DNA from: an uncultured Tenacibaculum sp.
GTDB lineage: Bacteria > Bacteroidota > Bacteroidia > Flavobacteriales > Flavobacteriaceae
DNA length: 64,000 bases
Direction: 5' to 3'
NCBI GenBank assembly: GCA_937922085.1
Contig: CAKZVD010000032.1
Coordinates: 30,526 to 94,525 of the forward strand
In this document: in pieces, positions 52,724-60,452 of the stretch
How the letters are laid out: each line of letters opens with the position of its first letter
Position numbering within the stretch: position 1 is the stretch's first letter
Position numbers and translations under genes: made by a program
Notes under the pieces: model-generated
The model's database searches: none
The model's input: only the letters and a program-made list of their open reading frames with translations
What the model was told of the DNA's origin: nothing

Positions 52724-52757
52724 AAAAGTGCAAACATAAAACGTTGCACTTTTATTA
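52724..52757 (+). terminator. Terminator after YHS copy 1
   Basis: AAAAGTGCAA (52724-52733) pairs with TTGCACTTTT (52744-52753) around a ten-base loop and is followed by T-rich sequence. Copy 2 does not have it. Confidence 0.85.
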
Positions 52758-52844
52758 TTTTATATAATACTAAATTGTTTGTTGTTGACTAAAAATAACA
52801 ACTATAATGATCATTTATCAAAATAAAATTTAAAATAATAAGTA

Positions 52845-53324
52845 ATGCATAAATCAAAATTCAATTACATGAATGAAGCGATTATTTTAGCTCAAAATTG
52901 TTTAGATGATAAACTAAGATCTCCTTTTGGTTGTGTAATTGTTAAAGACAACAAAATAATAGGAACTGGTAAAGAATCTATTAAGGTTAAAAATGATCCT
53001 ACTGCTCATGCAGAAATTGAAGCAATAAGGGATGCTTCTAAAAATTTAAAAACAATTAATTTGAGTGGTTGTATACTTTATACAAGTAGTGAACCTTGCT
53101 CTATGTGTTTATCTGCAATACATTGGGCTCAAATAAAAACAGTTTACTACGCTTGTTCAAGAGAAGAAGTATTTGATTTTGGATTACCAGATAAATTTAA
53201 ATTAATAGAAAAAAGAAAAGACTTAAGTAAAAATGAAAATTTTAAAATAAGTCAAATAAAAAATGAAAAAGCAATACAAGTATTTAAAGATTGGAGATTA
53301 AGAAAAAAGATAAATAAAAACTAA
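52845..53324 (+). CDS. Nucleoside/base deaminase (guanine-deaminase-like)
   Basis: The 159-aa cytidine-deaminase-fold enzyme has the zinc site HAEIEAIRDA (HAE, ~57-66) and SSEPCSMCLSAIHWAQI (PCxxC, ~85-100). The order TAHAEIEAIRDASKNL...YTSSEPCSMCL and the shape of the C-terminus (YACSREEVFDFGLPDKF) are closer to CDA-type guanine deaminases than to TadA. The probable reaction is guanine to xanthine; other purines are possible. It lies between the two duplicate blocks, about 45 bases before the NDH-2-like gene. Confidence 0.8.
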   Translation: MHKSKFNYMNEAIILAQNCLDDKLRSPFGCVIVKDNKIIGTGKESIKVKNDPTAHAEIEAIRDASKNLKTINLSGCILYTSSEPCSMCLSAIHWAQIKTVYYACSREEVFDFGLPDKFKLIEKRKDLSKNENFKISQIKNEKAIQVFKDWRLRKKINKN

Positions 53325-53368
53325 ACTACTTTATACTTGAGTATTATTTTAGAATTAACTATAACATA

Positions 53369-54655
53369 ATGAATGCAGAAGAAATAAATATTCCTAGAAT
53401 TGATTTACCGAGAATAGTTGTAGTAGGATCTGGGTTTGCTGGATTAAAATTTGTTAAAAGAATAAACAGTAAACATTATCAGATTGTTTTAATAGATAAA
53501 AATAATTACCATACGTTTCAACCTTTAATGTATCAAGTTGCTAGTTCTAGTTTAGAACCAGATTCTATTGTTTATCCAATTCGTAAAATATTTAAGAAGA
53601 AAAAGAACTTTTATTTTAGAATGGCAGAAGTAGAAAAAGTGAAAGCTAAACGCAATTTATTAGTTACAAATATTGGCGAAATAGAATATGATTATTTAGT
53701 AATAGCTACTGGTGCTATTACAAATTTTTATGGTATTAATAATGTTCAGAAATATGGCTTTACAATGAAAAATTTGCGAGAGTCTCTTAATTTAAGAAGT
53801 GTAATCATACAAAATTTTGAAAAATCTTTGACATTTTCTAATATAGATAAAAGAAATGAGTATATGAATTTTGTCATTGTTGGTGCTGGCGCAACAGGTA
53901 TTGAGTTAGCGGGTGCTTTAGCTGAACTTAAAAGAGATTCTTTACAAACAGATTATCCTGATTTAGATTTAAAACAAATGCAAATTCATCTTATTGAAGC
54001 GTCAGGAAAAGTACTTAATAACATGAGTACTAAAGCATCTAATAAATCACATGAATTTTTAAAAAAATTAGGAATCAATATTTGGCTAAATACAGTAGTT
54101 CAGGATTATGACGGTACCGTAGTAAAGACAAATAAAGAAAATTTTAGAACTAAGACTTTAATTTGGACAGCAGGAGTTAAAGGAGCTCCTTTAAAAAATA
54201 TTGATGAAAGTTTAAATAAACAAAATCGTATAAAAACGGATGAATTTAATAGAATGTTAGGGAGTGATAATATTTTTTCTATTGGAGATGTTGCAAGTAT
54301 AGAAAAGGATGAAAATTTTAAAGGCCATCCTATGTTAGCTTCTGTTGCAAGTCAACAAGGAAATCATTTAGCATTAAATTTCAATAAACGAATTAAGGGA
54401 AATAAAATGAAGCCTTTTCAGTACAAAGATAAAGGTACTATGGCAACAATTGGTAAAAATAGAGCAGTGGTAGATTTGCCTTTCTGGTCTTTTTCAGGTG
54501 TATTTGCTTGGGTTATTTGGATGTTTTTACATTTAATGTTACTTGTTGATTTTAGAAATAAATTAATTGTATTTACTAATTGGACTTGGAGCTATTTTAA
54601 TTCTGATAAAGGATTGAGGTTAATTATACGTCAAGTTAAAAGAAAGTTAGATTAA
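53369..54655 (+). CDS. Type II NADH dehydrogenase-like FAD/NAD oxidoreductase
   Basis: The 428-aa flavoprotein has the FAD-binding GSGFAGLKFVKRI (~20-32), the NAD-binding GAGATGIELAGALAELKRD (~172-190), IWTAGVKGAPL, the second FAD motif NIFSIGDVASIE and a C-terminal hydrophobic anchor (FSGVFAWVIWMFLHLMLLVDF, ~380-400). This is the NDH-2 architecture: a monotopic enzyme passing electrons from NADH to menaquinone without proton pumping. It lies directly before duplicate copy 2; its stop codon is the duplication breakpoint. Confidence 0.9.
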   Translation: MNAEEINIPRIDLPRIVVVGSGFAGLKFVKRINSKHYQIVLIDKNNYHTFQPLMYQVASSSLEPDSIVYPIRKIFKKKKNFYFRMAEVEKVKAKRNLLVTNIGEIEYDYLVIATGAITNFYGINNVQKYGFTMKNLRESLNLRSVIIQNFEKSLTFSNIDKRNEYMNFVIVGAGATGIELAGALAELKRDSLQTDYPDLDLKQMQIHLIEASGKVLNNMSTKASNKSHEFLKKLGINIWLNTVVQDYDGTVVKTNKENFRTKTLIWTAGVKGAPLKNIDESLNKQNRIKTDEFNRMLGSDNIFSIGDVASIEKDENFKGHPMLASVASQQGNHLALNFNKRIKGNKMKPFQYKDKGTMATIGKNRAVVDLPFWSFSGVFAWVIWMFLHLMLLVDFRNKLIVFTNWTWSYFNSDKGLRLIIRQVKRKLD

Positions 54656-54743
54656 AAAAGTACAATTCTTAGTCTTTTTTTTGTAGCAAATACTCTTCAA
54701 ATCTCTCGCATCTTTGTAGTATACTAATTACAAAAACAGAAAG

Positions 54744-55097
54744 ATGAATATTAAAGAACAAGTACGAGAGATAGATGCACTAGTATCAAAAGGTGCTATT
54801 GTAGATGCAGTAAAAGGTTTTTTTGCAGACAATGCTAATACCTCTGATTATGGAAATGGCGGTACCAAAGGCAAGCTAGAAATGATTGAAAAAATGGAAG
54901 GTTTTGCGGGTGCAATAGCAGAAGTAAATGGCATTACACATCATCACTCAATAATAGACGGTAACGTTTCAGCTTCAGAATTTACATTTGATTTTAATAT
55001 GAAAGATGGTAGTAAAATTTACTGGCACGAAATTATTCGTAGAGTTTGGAACGAGGAAGGAAAAGTAATACAAGAAGAATATTTTAACGCAGAATAA
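54744..55097 (+). CDS. NTF2-like (SnoaL-fold) protein, copy 2
   Basis: The 117-aa protein is identical to the 51832 product except Met10 to Ile, Ser40 to Gly and Pro44 to Leu. The substitutions cluster in the first helix and the flexible loop; the pocket histidines are unchanged. Many third-position differences between the copies alongside so few amino-acid changes indicate selection for function. The YHS copy starts 34 bases downstream and the SPW gene follows. Confidence 0.8.
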   Translation: MNIKEQVREIDALVSKGAIVDAVKGFFADNANTSDYGNGGTKGKLEMIEKMEGFAGAIAEVNGITHHHSIIDGNVSASEFTFDFNMKDGSKIYWHEIIRRVWNEEGKVIQEEYFNAE

Positions 55098-55131
55098 TAA
55101 CAATAATAATTTAATAAAAAACATTTTAAAA

Positions 55132-55602
55132 ATGAAAATAATAAAAACAACATTCGTAATAGTAGCCTTATTATTTGCTACTAATTTATTAGCACAAGAC
55201 AATAAAGCAAATAATATAGATAACAGTAATATCGCATTAGAAGGATATAGTCCAGTATCATATTTAGATTTAGAGTTGGCACAACGAGGAAATAAAAATT
55301 TTAAATCTGTACATAATAAAATAACATATTATTTTACTTCAGCAGAGCAAAAAAAATCGTTTGATAAAAACCCAACAAAATACTTACCTAAATTCGGAGG
55401 TTTTTGTGCATTTGGAGTGTATGCAGGAGCAAAATTTAGAGTAGATCCTAATAAATTTATAGTAAAAAATGGAGGGTATTATCTTTATTTAAATAACGTA
55501 GAATTAGATGCAAAACAATTATGGTTAGCAGAAAATAATCACAATAAGTTAGAAGGTGTAGCTAATAAAAATTGGAAAAAATTAAGTAAAACACACAATT
55601 AA
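55132..55602 (+). CDS. Secreted YHS-domain protein, copy 2
   Basis: The 156-aa product differs from the 52232 product at eight positions (V4I, T18N, Q37E, A65T, A82T, R114G, S138N, R149K). The signal peptide and the GGFCAFG core are kept. It has no terminator of its own and the SPW membrane protein follows after 28 bases, so this copy belongs to a three-gene unit. Confidence 0.82.
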   Translation: MKIIKTTFVIVALLFATNLLAQDNKANNIDNSNIALEGYSPVSYLDLELAQRGNKNFKSVHNKITYYFTSAEQKKSFDKNPTKYLPKFGGFCAFGVYAGAKFRVDPNKFIVKNGGYYLYLNNVELDAKQLWLAENNHNKLEGVANKNWKKLSKTHN

Positions 55603-55630
55603 AAATAATAAACTTTAAAAAATAATAATC

Positions 55631-55984
55631 ATGAAATTTGTAACAAAAAGAATACATGCATTTTTAGACTATCTGGTTGCCATAGCATTAATAGTTTTAC
55701 CTTTTTTATTAGGATTAGGAAGTTCTAATCCTTTAGCTTTACAATTATCAGTTGTTACTGGAATTGCCGCTTTAATTTTAACAATTCTTACAGATCATCA
55801 TCTAGGTTTAATCAAAGTAATTTCATATAAAGTACATTTAATAGTAGATTTTGCAGTTGCTATCGTGTTTATAGTGGCGCCTTTTTTACTTTCTTTTGAA
55901 GGAATAGATGCTTACTATTATTGGGTTAATGGAATAGCAGTATTAACAGTAGTAAGTTTACATAAAGCAGAAATAGCATCCTAA
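55631..55984 (+). CDS. SPW-repeat four-helix membrane protein
   Basis: The 117-aa protein has four hydrophobic helices in two related halves: FLDYLVAIALIVLPFLLGLG (~11-30) and LIVDFAVAIVFIVAPFLLSF (~74-93), each followed by a second helix. The duplicated D-x-x-V/A-x-I-x-x-I-x-L/A-P-F-L-L pattern fits the SPW-repeat membrane family, whose function is unknown. It ends the unit with NTF2-like/YHS copy 2. Confidence 0.75.
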   Translation: MKFVTKRIHAFLDYLVAIALIVLPFLLGLGSSNPLALQLSVVTGIAALILTILTDHHLGLIKVISYKVHLIVDFAVAIVFIVAPFLLSFEGIDAYYYWVNGIAVLTVVSLHKAEIAS

Positions 55985-56311
55985 ATACCATAAACAACAA
56001 TACTTATAATACAAAAACTAATAGATTTATAGTATCTAGTTTTTATTAACGATAACTAAAGTTATATAGTTTTAATACCTGTTTTTTACAGGTTTTTTTG
56101 TTAATTTTAATACAGGTTAATGATTTTATTTTAAATAACTTATAGTTTATAAATAGTGTCTCAATAATTATTTCTCATACAAGTGTAAGTGTAAAAGAAA
56201 AAAGAAACGTACTTATTTTGGTTATTTAAGATTAAAAATAAATTAAGAATTTAAGTAAATTTAGACACTAATTAATTTTGGCTAATTAAATTAGTTTTAA
56301 TTCTAAAAAAA
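55985..56311. other. Intergenic region with a distal terminator
   Basis: No gene was found in this 327-base, AT-rich stretch. It contains the terminator at 56075-56100; the remainder up to the next lipoprotein gene shows no convincing promoter match. Confidence 0.5.
56075..56100 (+). terminator. Terminator of the NTF2/YHS/SPW unit
   Basis: ACCTGT (56077-56082) pairs with ACAGGT (56088-56093) around TTTTT and is followed by seven Ts. It lies about 90 bases after the SPW stop. Confidence 0.7.
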
Positions 56312-57184
56312 ATGAAATACATATACTTGTTTTTGTCTTTATTATTCTTTTCTTCTTGTGATTTAAAAGAAAAAAAAGAAGGTTTAAAAGCGCCTTTATC
56401 AATAAATCAAAATGTAGATTCAATTAAAAGAATTGATCAGAAAAATCGACATAAAAAAGAGTTAAACTATATTAAACGAAGAAACTCTAATCTTAAATTT
56501 TTTAAAAATAAAGAAATTGATGATAAGTTATATAATCAAATGTATGATTCGATTTTAGTTTTAGAAAAGCAACTTAAAAAGATTTTAACGAATACAAGAT
56601 TAAAAGAAATCAATACCTCAGGAAAAATAAATCTTCAAACATTTTCACCTAATGAAATGGGATACGAAATGCTGGATGGTTTAAATATTAGAAAAGAAAA
56701 TACGACTATTTTATGTACAACGAATTCTATTTTTTTTGATTTTTTTAAGAAGCAAAAAAAATATGAGCTAGATAACCTTAGTGAGTCAGATTTAGAAAAT
56801 ATTTTTTACTGTGCGTTTGTTTCTGGGTATTCAATAACAAATTTTTCTTCTTTTAAAATAGAAGGAAAAGAAAATATTAAAGCTTATGGAATGATTGCGC
56901 TTGGTGCTCAGGATACTGGTCCTTTTACACCAAATACGTTATATGTTTTTGCATCAGTAAATGACAATATTTATATAATGGATAAATCTATAAAAAAAGA
57001 AATAAAACAGACTGAAGCTTGTATTAATATATGGAATAGTACCTATGTCAGTGGTGATGATCAATCAGAAGAAAAAGCGTGGAAAAAATATTGTGATTGT
57101 TATCGGAAAAATTTTAAAAAGGATGAACAATTTGTAGCTTTAAAGGAAGATATTAATGACATGCTAAAATTAGTTATAGACTAA
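56312..57184 (+). CDS. Lipoprotein of unknown function
   Basis: The 290-aa product has a lipoprotein signal (LLFFSSCDLKEK, Cys16) followed by a long charged helical region (~20-95, rich in Lys/Arg/Glu/Asn). A globular part (~105-270) contains FSPNEMGYEMLDGLNIRKEN, an AFVSGYSI segment, FTPNTLYVFASVNDNIYIMDK and a late Cys pair (YCDCY). I do not recognise a family. It is downstream of the SPW unit and just before the S41 pseudogene on the same strand. Confidence 0.6.
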   Translation: MKYIYLFLSLLFFSSCDLKEKKEGLKAPLSINQNVDSIKRIDQKNRHKKELNYIKRRNSNLKFFKNKEIDDKLYNQMYDSILVLEKQLKKILTNTRLKEINTSGKINLQTFSPNEMGYEMLDGLNIRKENTTILCTTNSIFFDFFKKQKKYELDNLSESDLENIFYCAFVSGYSITNFSSFKIEGKENIKAYGMIALGAQDTGPFTPNTLYVFASVNDNIYIMDKSIKKEIKQTEACINIWNSTYVSGDDQSEEKAWKKYCDCYRKNFKKDEQFVALKEDINDMLKLVID

Positions 57185-57255
57185 ATTCATAATTAATAGA
57201 GAAAAATACTTTTCATTAAATTAGGACTTTAATTATTAGGTTATTTTACAGATAA

Positions 57256-57651
57256 AAAACAATAGTATTTACTAAAAAGCAAACTGTTTATATAGAACTA
57301 AATAAAAACAATATACGGGTAGTTTATATATATTAACAAGTAGTCAAACAGCAAGTGCAAGTGAAACATTTGTTTTGGCTTCACAAAATTTACCAAAAGT
57401 AAAGCGAATAGGTTCAAATACCGAAGGAGTTTTATCTGATATTCTTTCAAAAAAGTCACCTAATGGTTCAGAATATGAACTTTCAAATGAAATATATGAA
57501 AATGATAAAGGAATTGATTACAAAAAGATAGGAATACCTACCAATTACACCATAAATTATAAAAAAAAATGAAATTTTATTCTAATTTGCTAGAGGAATT
57601 AAATAGAGGAGATAAGGGGATAGAAAAAGTAATAGAATTGAATGAAAAATA
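57256..57651 (+). pseudogene. Remnant of an S41-family C-terminal processing peptidase
   Basis: Only the C-terminal third of the catalytic domain remains, spread over three frames. Frame one: TIVFTKKQTVYIELNKNN (57259-57312). Frame two, from 57306: GSLYILTSSQTASASETFVL with the catalytic Ser in TASASE, and GSNTEGVLSDILSKKSPNGS with the conserved LPNG-like turn, ending at a TGA after an A9 run (57561-57569). Frame three: MKFYSNLLEELNRGDKGIEK..., matching the family's C-terminal helix. Restoring one A at the A9 run would join the last two frames. The start and PDZ parts are missing, so this is not expected to be functional. Confidence 0.75.
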
Positions 57652-57661
57652 AATAAAACTT

Positions 57662-57708
57662 AAAACAAAAGAGAGGAGATAGTTTTTTAATCTTCTCTCT
57701 TTTGTTTA
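57662..57708. terminator. Bidirectional terminator between S41 remnant and GT4 gene
   Basis: AAACAAAAGAGAG pairs with CTCTCTTTTGTTT in a long stem continuing with GAGA/TCTT around TAGTTTTTTAA. A and T tracts flank both sides, suiting the two converging transcripts. Confidence 0.85.
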
Positions 57709-57754
57709 AAATAATGAGTGAAAAACGTTTATTTCATTTGTACGATCATAGAAA

Positions 57755-58960
57755 TTACATAGTCTCAACTTCAATTTTTACAGATTTTTTTTCTATTAAC
57801 TTTTCAAAATAATTTAAATACATTTCGGCTATTTCAGACATCGGTAAAGAAGCAGCTGCTTTGTAATTTGCTTTGGCTAATTCTAGTCTGTAAGTATCGT
57901 TTGTTATTATTTTATCAATAGCTTTTGCTAATGAAGAAACACTTTCAGGATCAAAAAACTCACCTCTATATCCTTCATCTTGAATTAAATCTGTTAAATC
58001 ACCCAAATTTGGCATTACAACAGCTTTACCATAACTACCAGCTTGGTGTAATACTCCAGAACTTCCAGTTGTAGAGGTGTACGGGAAAACAACAACAGTA
58101 CTTTCTCCAAAAATTTCAGGTACATCCTCCTCTTCTACATACCCCGTAAAATGTAAGCCTTTAACATGCTTGTATTTTTCTTTCATTTCGGCTAAATAAC
58201 CAGGAGTATTTGGGCTATCTGTACCTGCAATAACTATTTCTAAAGCCTCATCATTTGTTTTTCTTATTTCCTCTACCGCTTCAATTAGTATTTCTACTTT
58301 TTTATAAGTACCAAACTTACCAAAGGCCATTATTTTTTTAGCGCCATCTGGTAATGAAAAATCAGGTTTTGGGGGCATTTCAAAAGTTCCGTGAGGTATT
58401 AATACTACTTTTTTCGTTTTGTATTTTTCGGTTAGTGTGTTTACAAATTTTTGTATAGTTACTGCTACATAATCTGCTTTTAATAAAAAACGAGTTAATA
58501 TGGTTCCTATTAATCCATATGTTTTTTGTAATAATTTATTTTTAGTAAAACCAGCGCTGTTTAAATCTACTTGTTCTAAAATATTGTGTAGTAAAACAAT
58601 TGTTGGTATTTTTTTTATTTTACATAAATAAGGTAACATTAAACCTAATGCAGCTGGTATTTTCTTATCTCCAAATTTTAAAAATTGTAAATTAAATAAT
58701 ACAGCATCTGGTTTAGTTTCATTTACAGCTTTGTTTAGTGTTAATATATTTTTATAGCTGTTAAATCTCCAACAGTTCTTAATGGTAATTTTACATCCGT
58801 CTGCTTCAAAATTTAAATGTTTGGTTTCTACAACTTCATCTGTTAATAGAATAAGTTCTTCTACGTTTTCTTTTTTTCTAAATTGTTTAACTAAATGATA
58901 ACCATATTCATTTAGAGTTACTTTACTGGGGGGTAGAGCCGTAACGATTGCTAATTTCAT
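57755..58960 (-). CDS. Family-4 glycosyltransferase
   Basis: The 401-aa GT-B enzyme has an N-terminal Rossmann part (LAIVTALPPSKVTLNEYGYHLVKQF) and a C-terminal GT4 donor domain (GKFGTYKKVEILIEAVEEIRK, VIAGTDSPNTPGYL, HFTGYVEEEDVPEIFGESTVVVFPYTSTTGSSGVLHQAGSYGKAVV). The catalytic E-x7-E segment is replaced by the TTGSSGVLHQA stretch seen in several polysaccharide GT4s. It lies about 120 bases downstream of the flippase gene on the same strand, and the two probably form a unit. Its role would be to add a sugar to the carrier-linked oligosaccharide. Confidence 0.85.
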   Translation of the reverse strand: MKLAIVTALPPSKVTLNEYGYHLVKQFRKKENVEELILLTDEVVETKHLNFEADGCKITIKNCWRFNSYKNILTLNKAVNETKPDAVLFNLQFLKFGDKKIPAALGLMLPYLCKIKKIPTIVLLHNILEQVDLNSAGFTKNKLLQKTYGLIGTILTRFLLKADYVAVTIQKFVNTLTEKYKTKKVVLIPHGTFEMPPKPDFSLPDGAKKIMAFGKFGTYKKVEILIEAVEEIRKTNDEALEIVIAGTDSPNTPGYLAEMKEKYKHVKGLHFTGYVEEEDVPEIFGESTVVVFPYTSTTGSSGVLHQAGSYGKAVVMPNLGDLTDLIQDEGYRGEFFDPESVSSLAKAIDKIITNDTYRLELAKANYKAAASLPMSEIAEMYLNYFEKLIEKKSVKIEVETM

Positions 58961-59078
58961 AATAAGTTTATTTAATAATGATTTATTCTAATGTCGTTTT
59001 AATATTCTAAAAAATAGATTAAATACAGATGATTAATAACATACTGTAGTTTAAAAACGAGTATTTATAGTTTATTGA

Positions 59079-60308
59079 CTATTCTTTTGTTGATTTAAAA
59101 AAGAAAAACAATAATTGTATTATTAATAAGATAGTCATAGCTATTATTTGCATGATAATTATTTGATGTAAACTATCATGAAAATAAATAATTAATAATA
59201 CTTGAGTTATGCCTAAAATTCCAGTTATAATAACAGGAATGTATTGATCTATTGATAAATAATAATATGCAAATACATTAGAAATTGCAAAAATAGAGGT
59301 TGCTAATGCATATTTCCATAATAGAGGAGCTATTGTGATATAAGCTTTTCCAAATAATAAATTTACAACTAATTCAGGAAATAAATAGCTTACAAAAACA
59401 ATTGATACCGATAACAAAGTAATATAACCTACATATTTTATAAGCACTCCTTTATGAGGTAATCCTTCTTTTTCTTTATTTACTACAGTTGGTAATAATA
59501 ACATTACAAACATCCAAGCTATAAAATAAACAACCCTACCTATTAAAGCTAATGACGCATATAAACCAGCATCATAATTATTAAAATAATGTTTAACTAA
59601 TAGAATGTCGCTATTGTTTATAATAATTTGAGTGCATTCGTAAAAAGCAGTAAGTATAAAAAATTTAAAAACTAATTTCTTTTGTTGTTCGTTTAAAACG
59701 TTTTTACTGTTGGTGTATTTTTTTAATTCAAACGGAAAAAGACTACATATAAGAGAAATAAAGATACCTAAAGAAATAAGTATAGAAGATTGAAAATTTA
59801 AGAAATAAAGAAAAATTAAAGTAATTAGTAATCTACTAACCATTTCTGCTTGGTAGGTAATAGAAAGTTGTACAAACCTCTTTTTACCTTGAAAAATTCC
59901 CCTGTTAATACTCATTAAAAAATAAAAAGGAACTCCAATTCCAAAAATGAGAAACATATTAGAAGTTGTAGTATTAAAAACTACCTGTAATTGTTTTGAA
60001 AATATAATAATTAAGAGCCCCATTAAAAGGCCAATAATTAAAGATCGTTTTACCACAAAATTTATCAATGCTTTTGCAGCTGAGTTATCAAAAAGGACAA
60101 TGTATTTTGTGGTTACAAGCTGAAAAGTCATTGCAATAAAAGATAAAACTAGTAAAAAAGTAATAAGAATAGCAGCATCTGCAAATTCTTTAGGGCCTAG
60201 TAATCTTCCTATAATTAAATTGTATAAATAATTACCTGCATTAACTAATAATGCGCTAATCATAAAAACTTGTTCGGGGGCTAACTTCTTATTTTTTAAT
60301 AAACTCAA
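59079..60308 (-). CDS. Polysaccharide flippase-like membrane protein (MOP superfamily)
   Basis: The 409-aa integral membrane protein has about twelve hydrophobic helices, with the N-terminal pattern VFMISALLVNAGNYLYNLIIGRLLGPKEFADAAILI typical of Wzx/RfbX-type polysaccharide transporters. It also has internal NSDILLVKHYFNNYDAGLYASLALIGRVVYF. Such proteins flip polyprenyl-linked oligosaccharides across the inner membrane. It is divergent from the TPR/beta-barrel gene, and the 144-base intergenic region holds a 22-bp palindrome. Confidence 0.85.
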   Translation of the reverse strand: MSLLKNKKLAPEQVFMISALLVNAGNYLYNLIIGRLLGPKEFADAAILITFLLVLSFIAMTFQLVTTKYIVLFDNSAAKALINFVVKRSLIIGLLMGLLIIIFSKQLQVVFNTTTSNMFLIFGIGVPFYFLMSINRGIFQGKKRFVQLSITYQAEMVSRLLITLIFLYFLNFQSSILISLGIFISLICSLFPFELKKYTNSKNVLNEQQKKLVFKFFILTAFYECTQIIINNSDILLVKHYFNNYDAGLYASLALIGRVVYFIAWMFVMLLLPTVVNKEKEGLPHKGVLIKYVGYITLLSVSIVFVSYLFPELVVNLLFGKAYITIAPLLWKYALATSIFAISNVFAYYYLSIDQYIPVIITGILGITQVLLIIYFHDSLHQIIIMQIIAMTILLIIQLLFFFFKSTKE

Positions 60309-60374
60309 ATTGTTTGTAATAAATACGTTACGTAATTTACATAATTAAATACACATTTAATAGAAAAAAGTTAT

Positions 60375-60396
60375 TGAATAATAACGTTGTTATTCA
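60375..60396. promoter_or_regulatory. 22-bp near-perfect palindrome, candidate operator
   Basis: TGAATAATAACGTTGTTATTCA, centred on ACGT with one mismatched pair, sits between the divergent flippase and TPR/beta-barrel genes. Position and symmetry suit a dimeric regulator controlling both sides. Confidence 0.5.
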
Positions 60397-60452
60397 GTTA
60401 ATTAAAAGTATATTTAAAGAACCTCTTTTATAAATTAAAAACACGTTTCTAT

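Larger units (their letters stand above)
54655..55602 (+). repeat. Segmental duplication, copy 2
   Basis: This begins at the last base of the NDH-2-like stop codon with the same AAAAAGTACAATTCTTAG found at the AraC gene end (51743), an orphan tail that codes for nothing here. It then repeats the leader, NTF2-like gene, shortened spacer and YHS gene. The scar shows copy 2 is the derived one. Confidence 0.9.
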
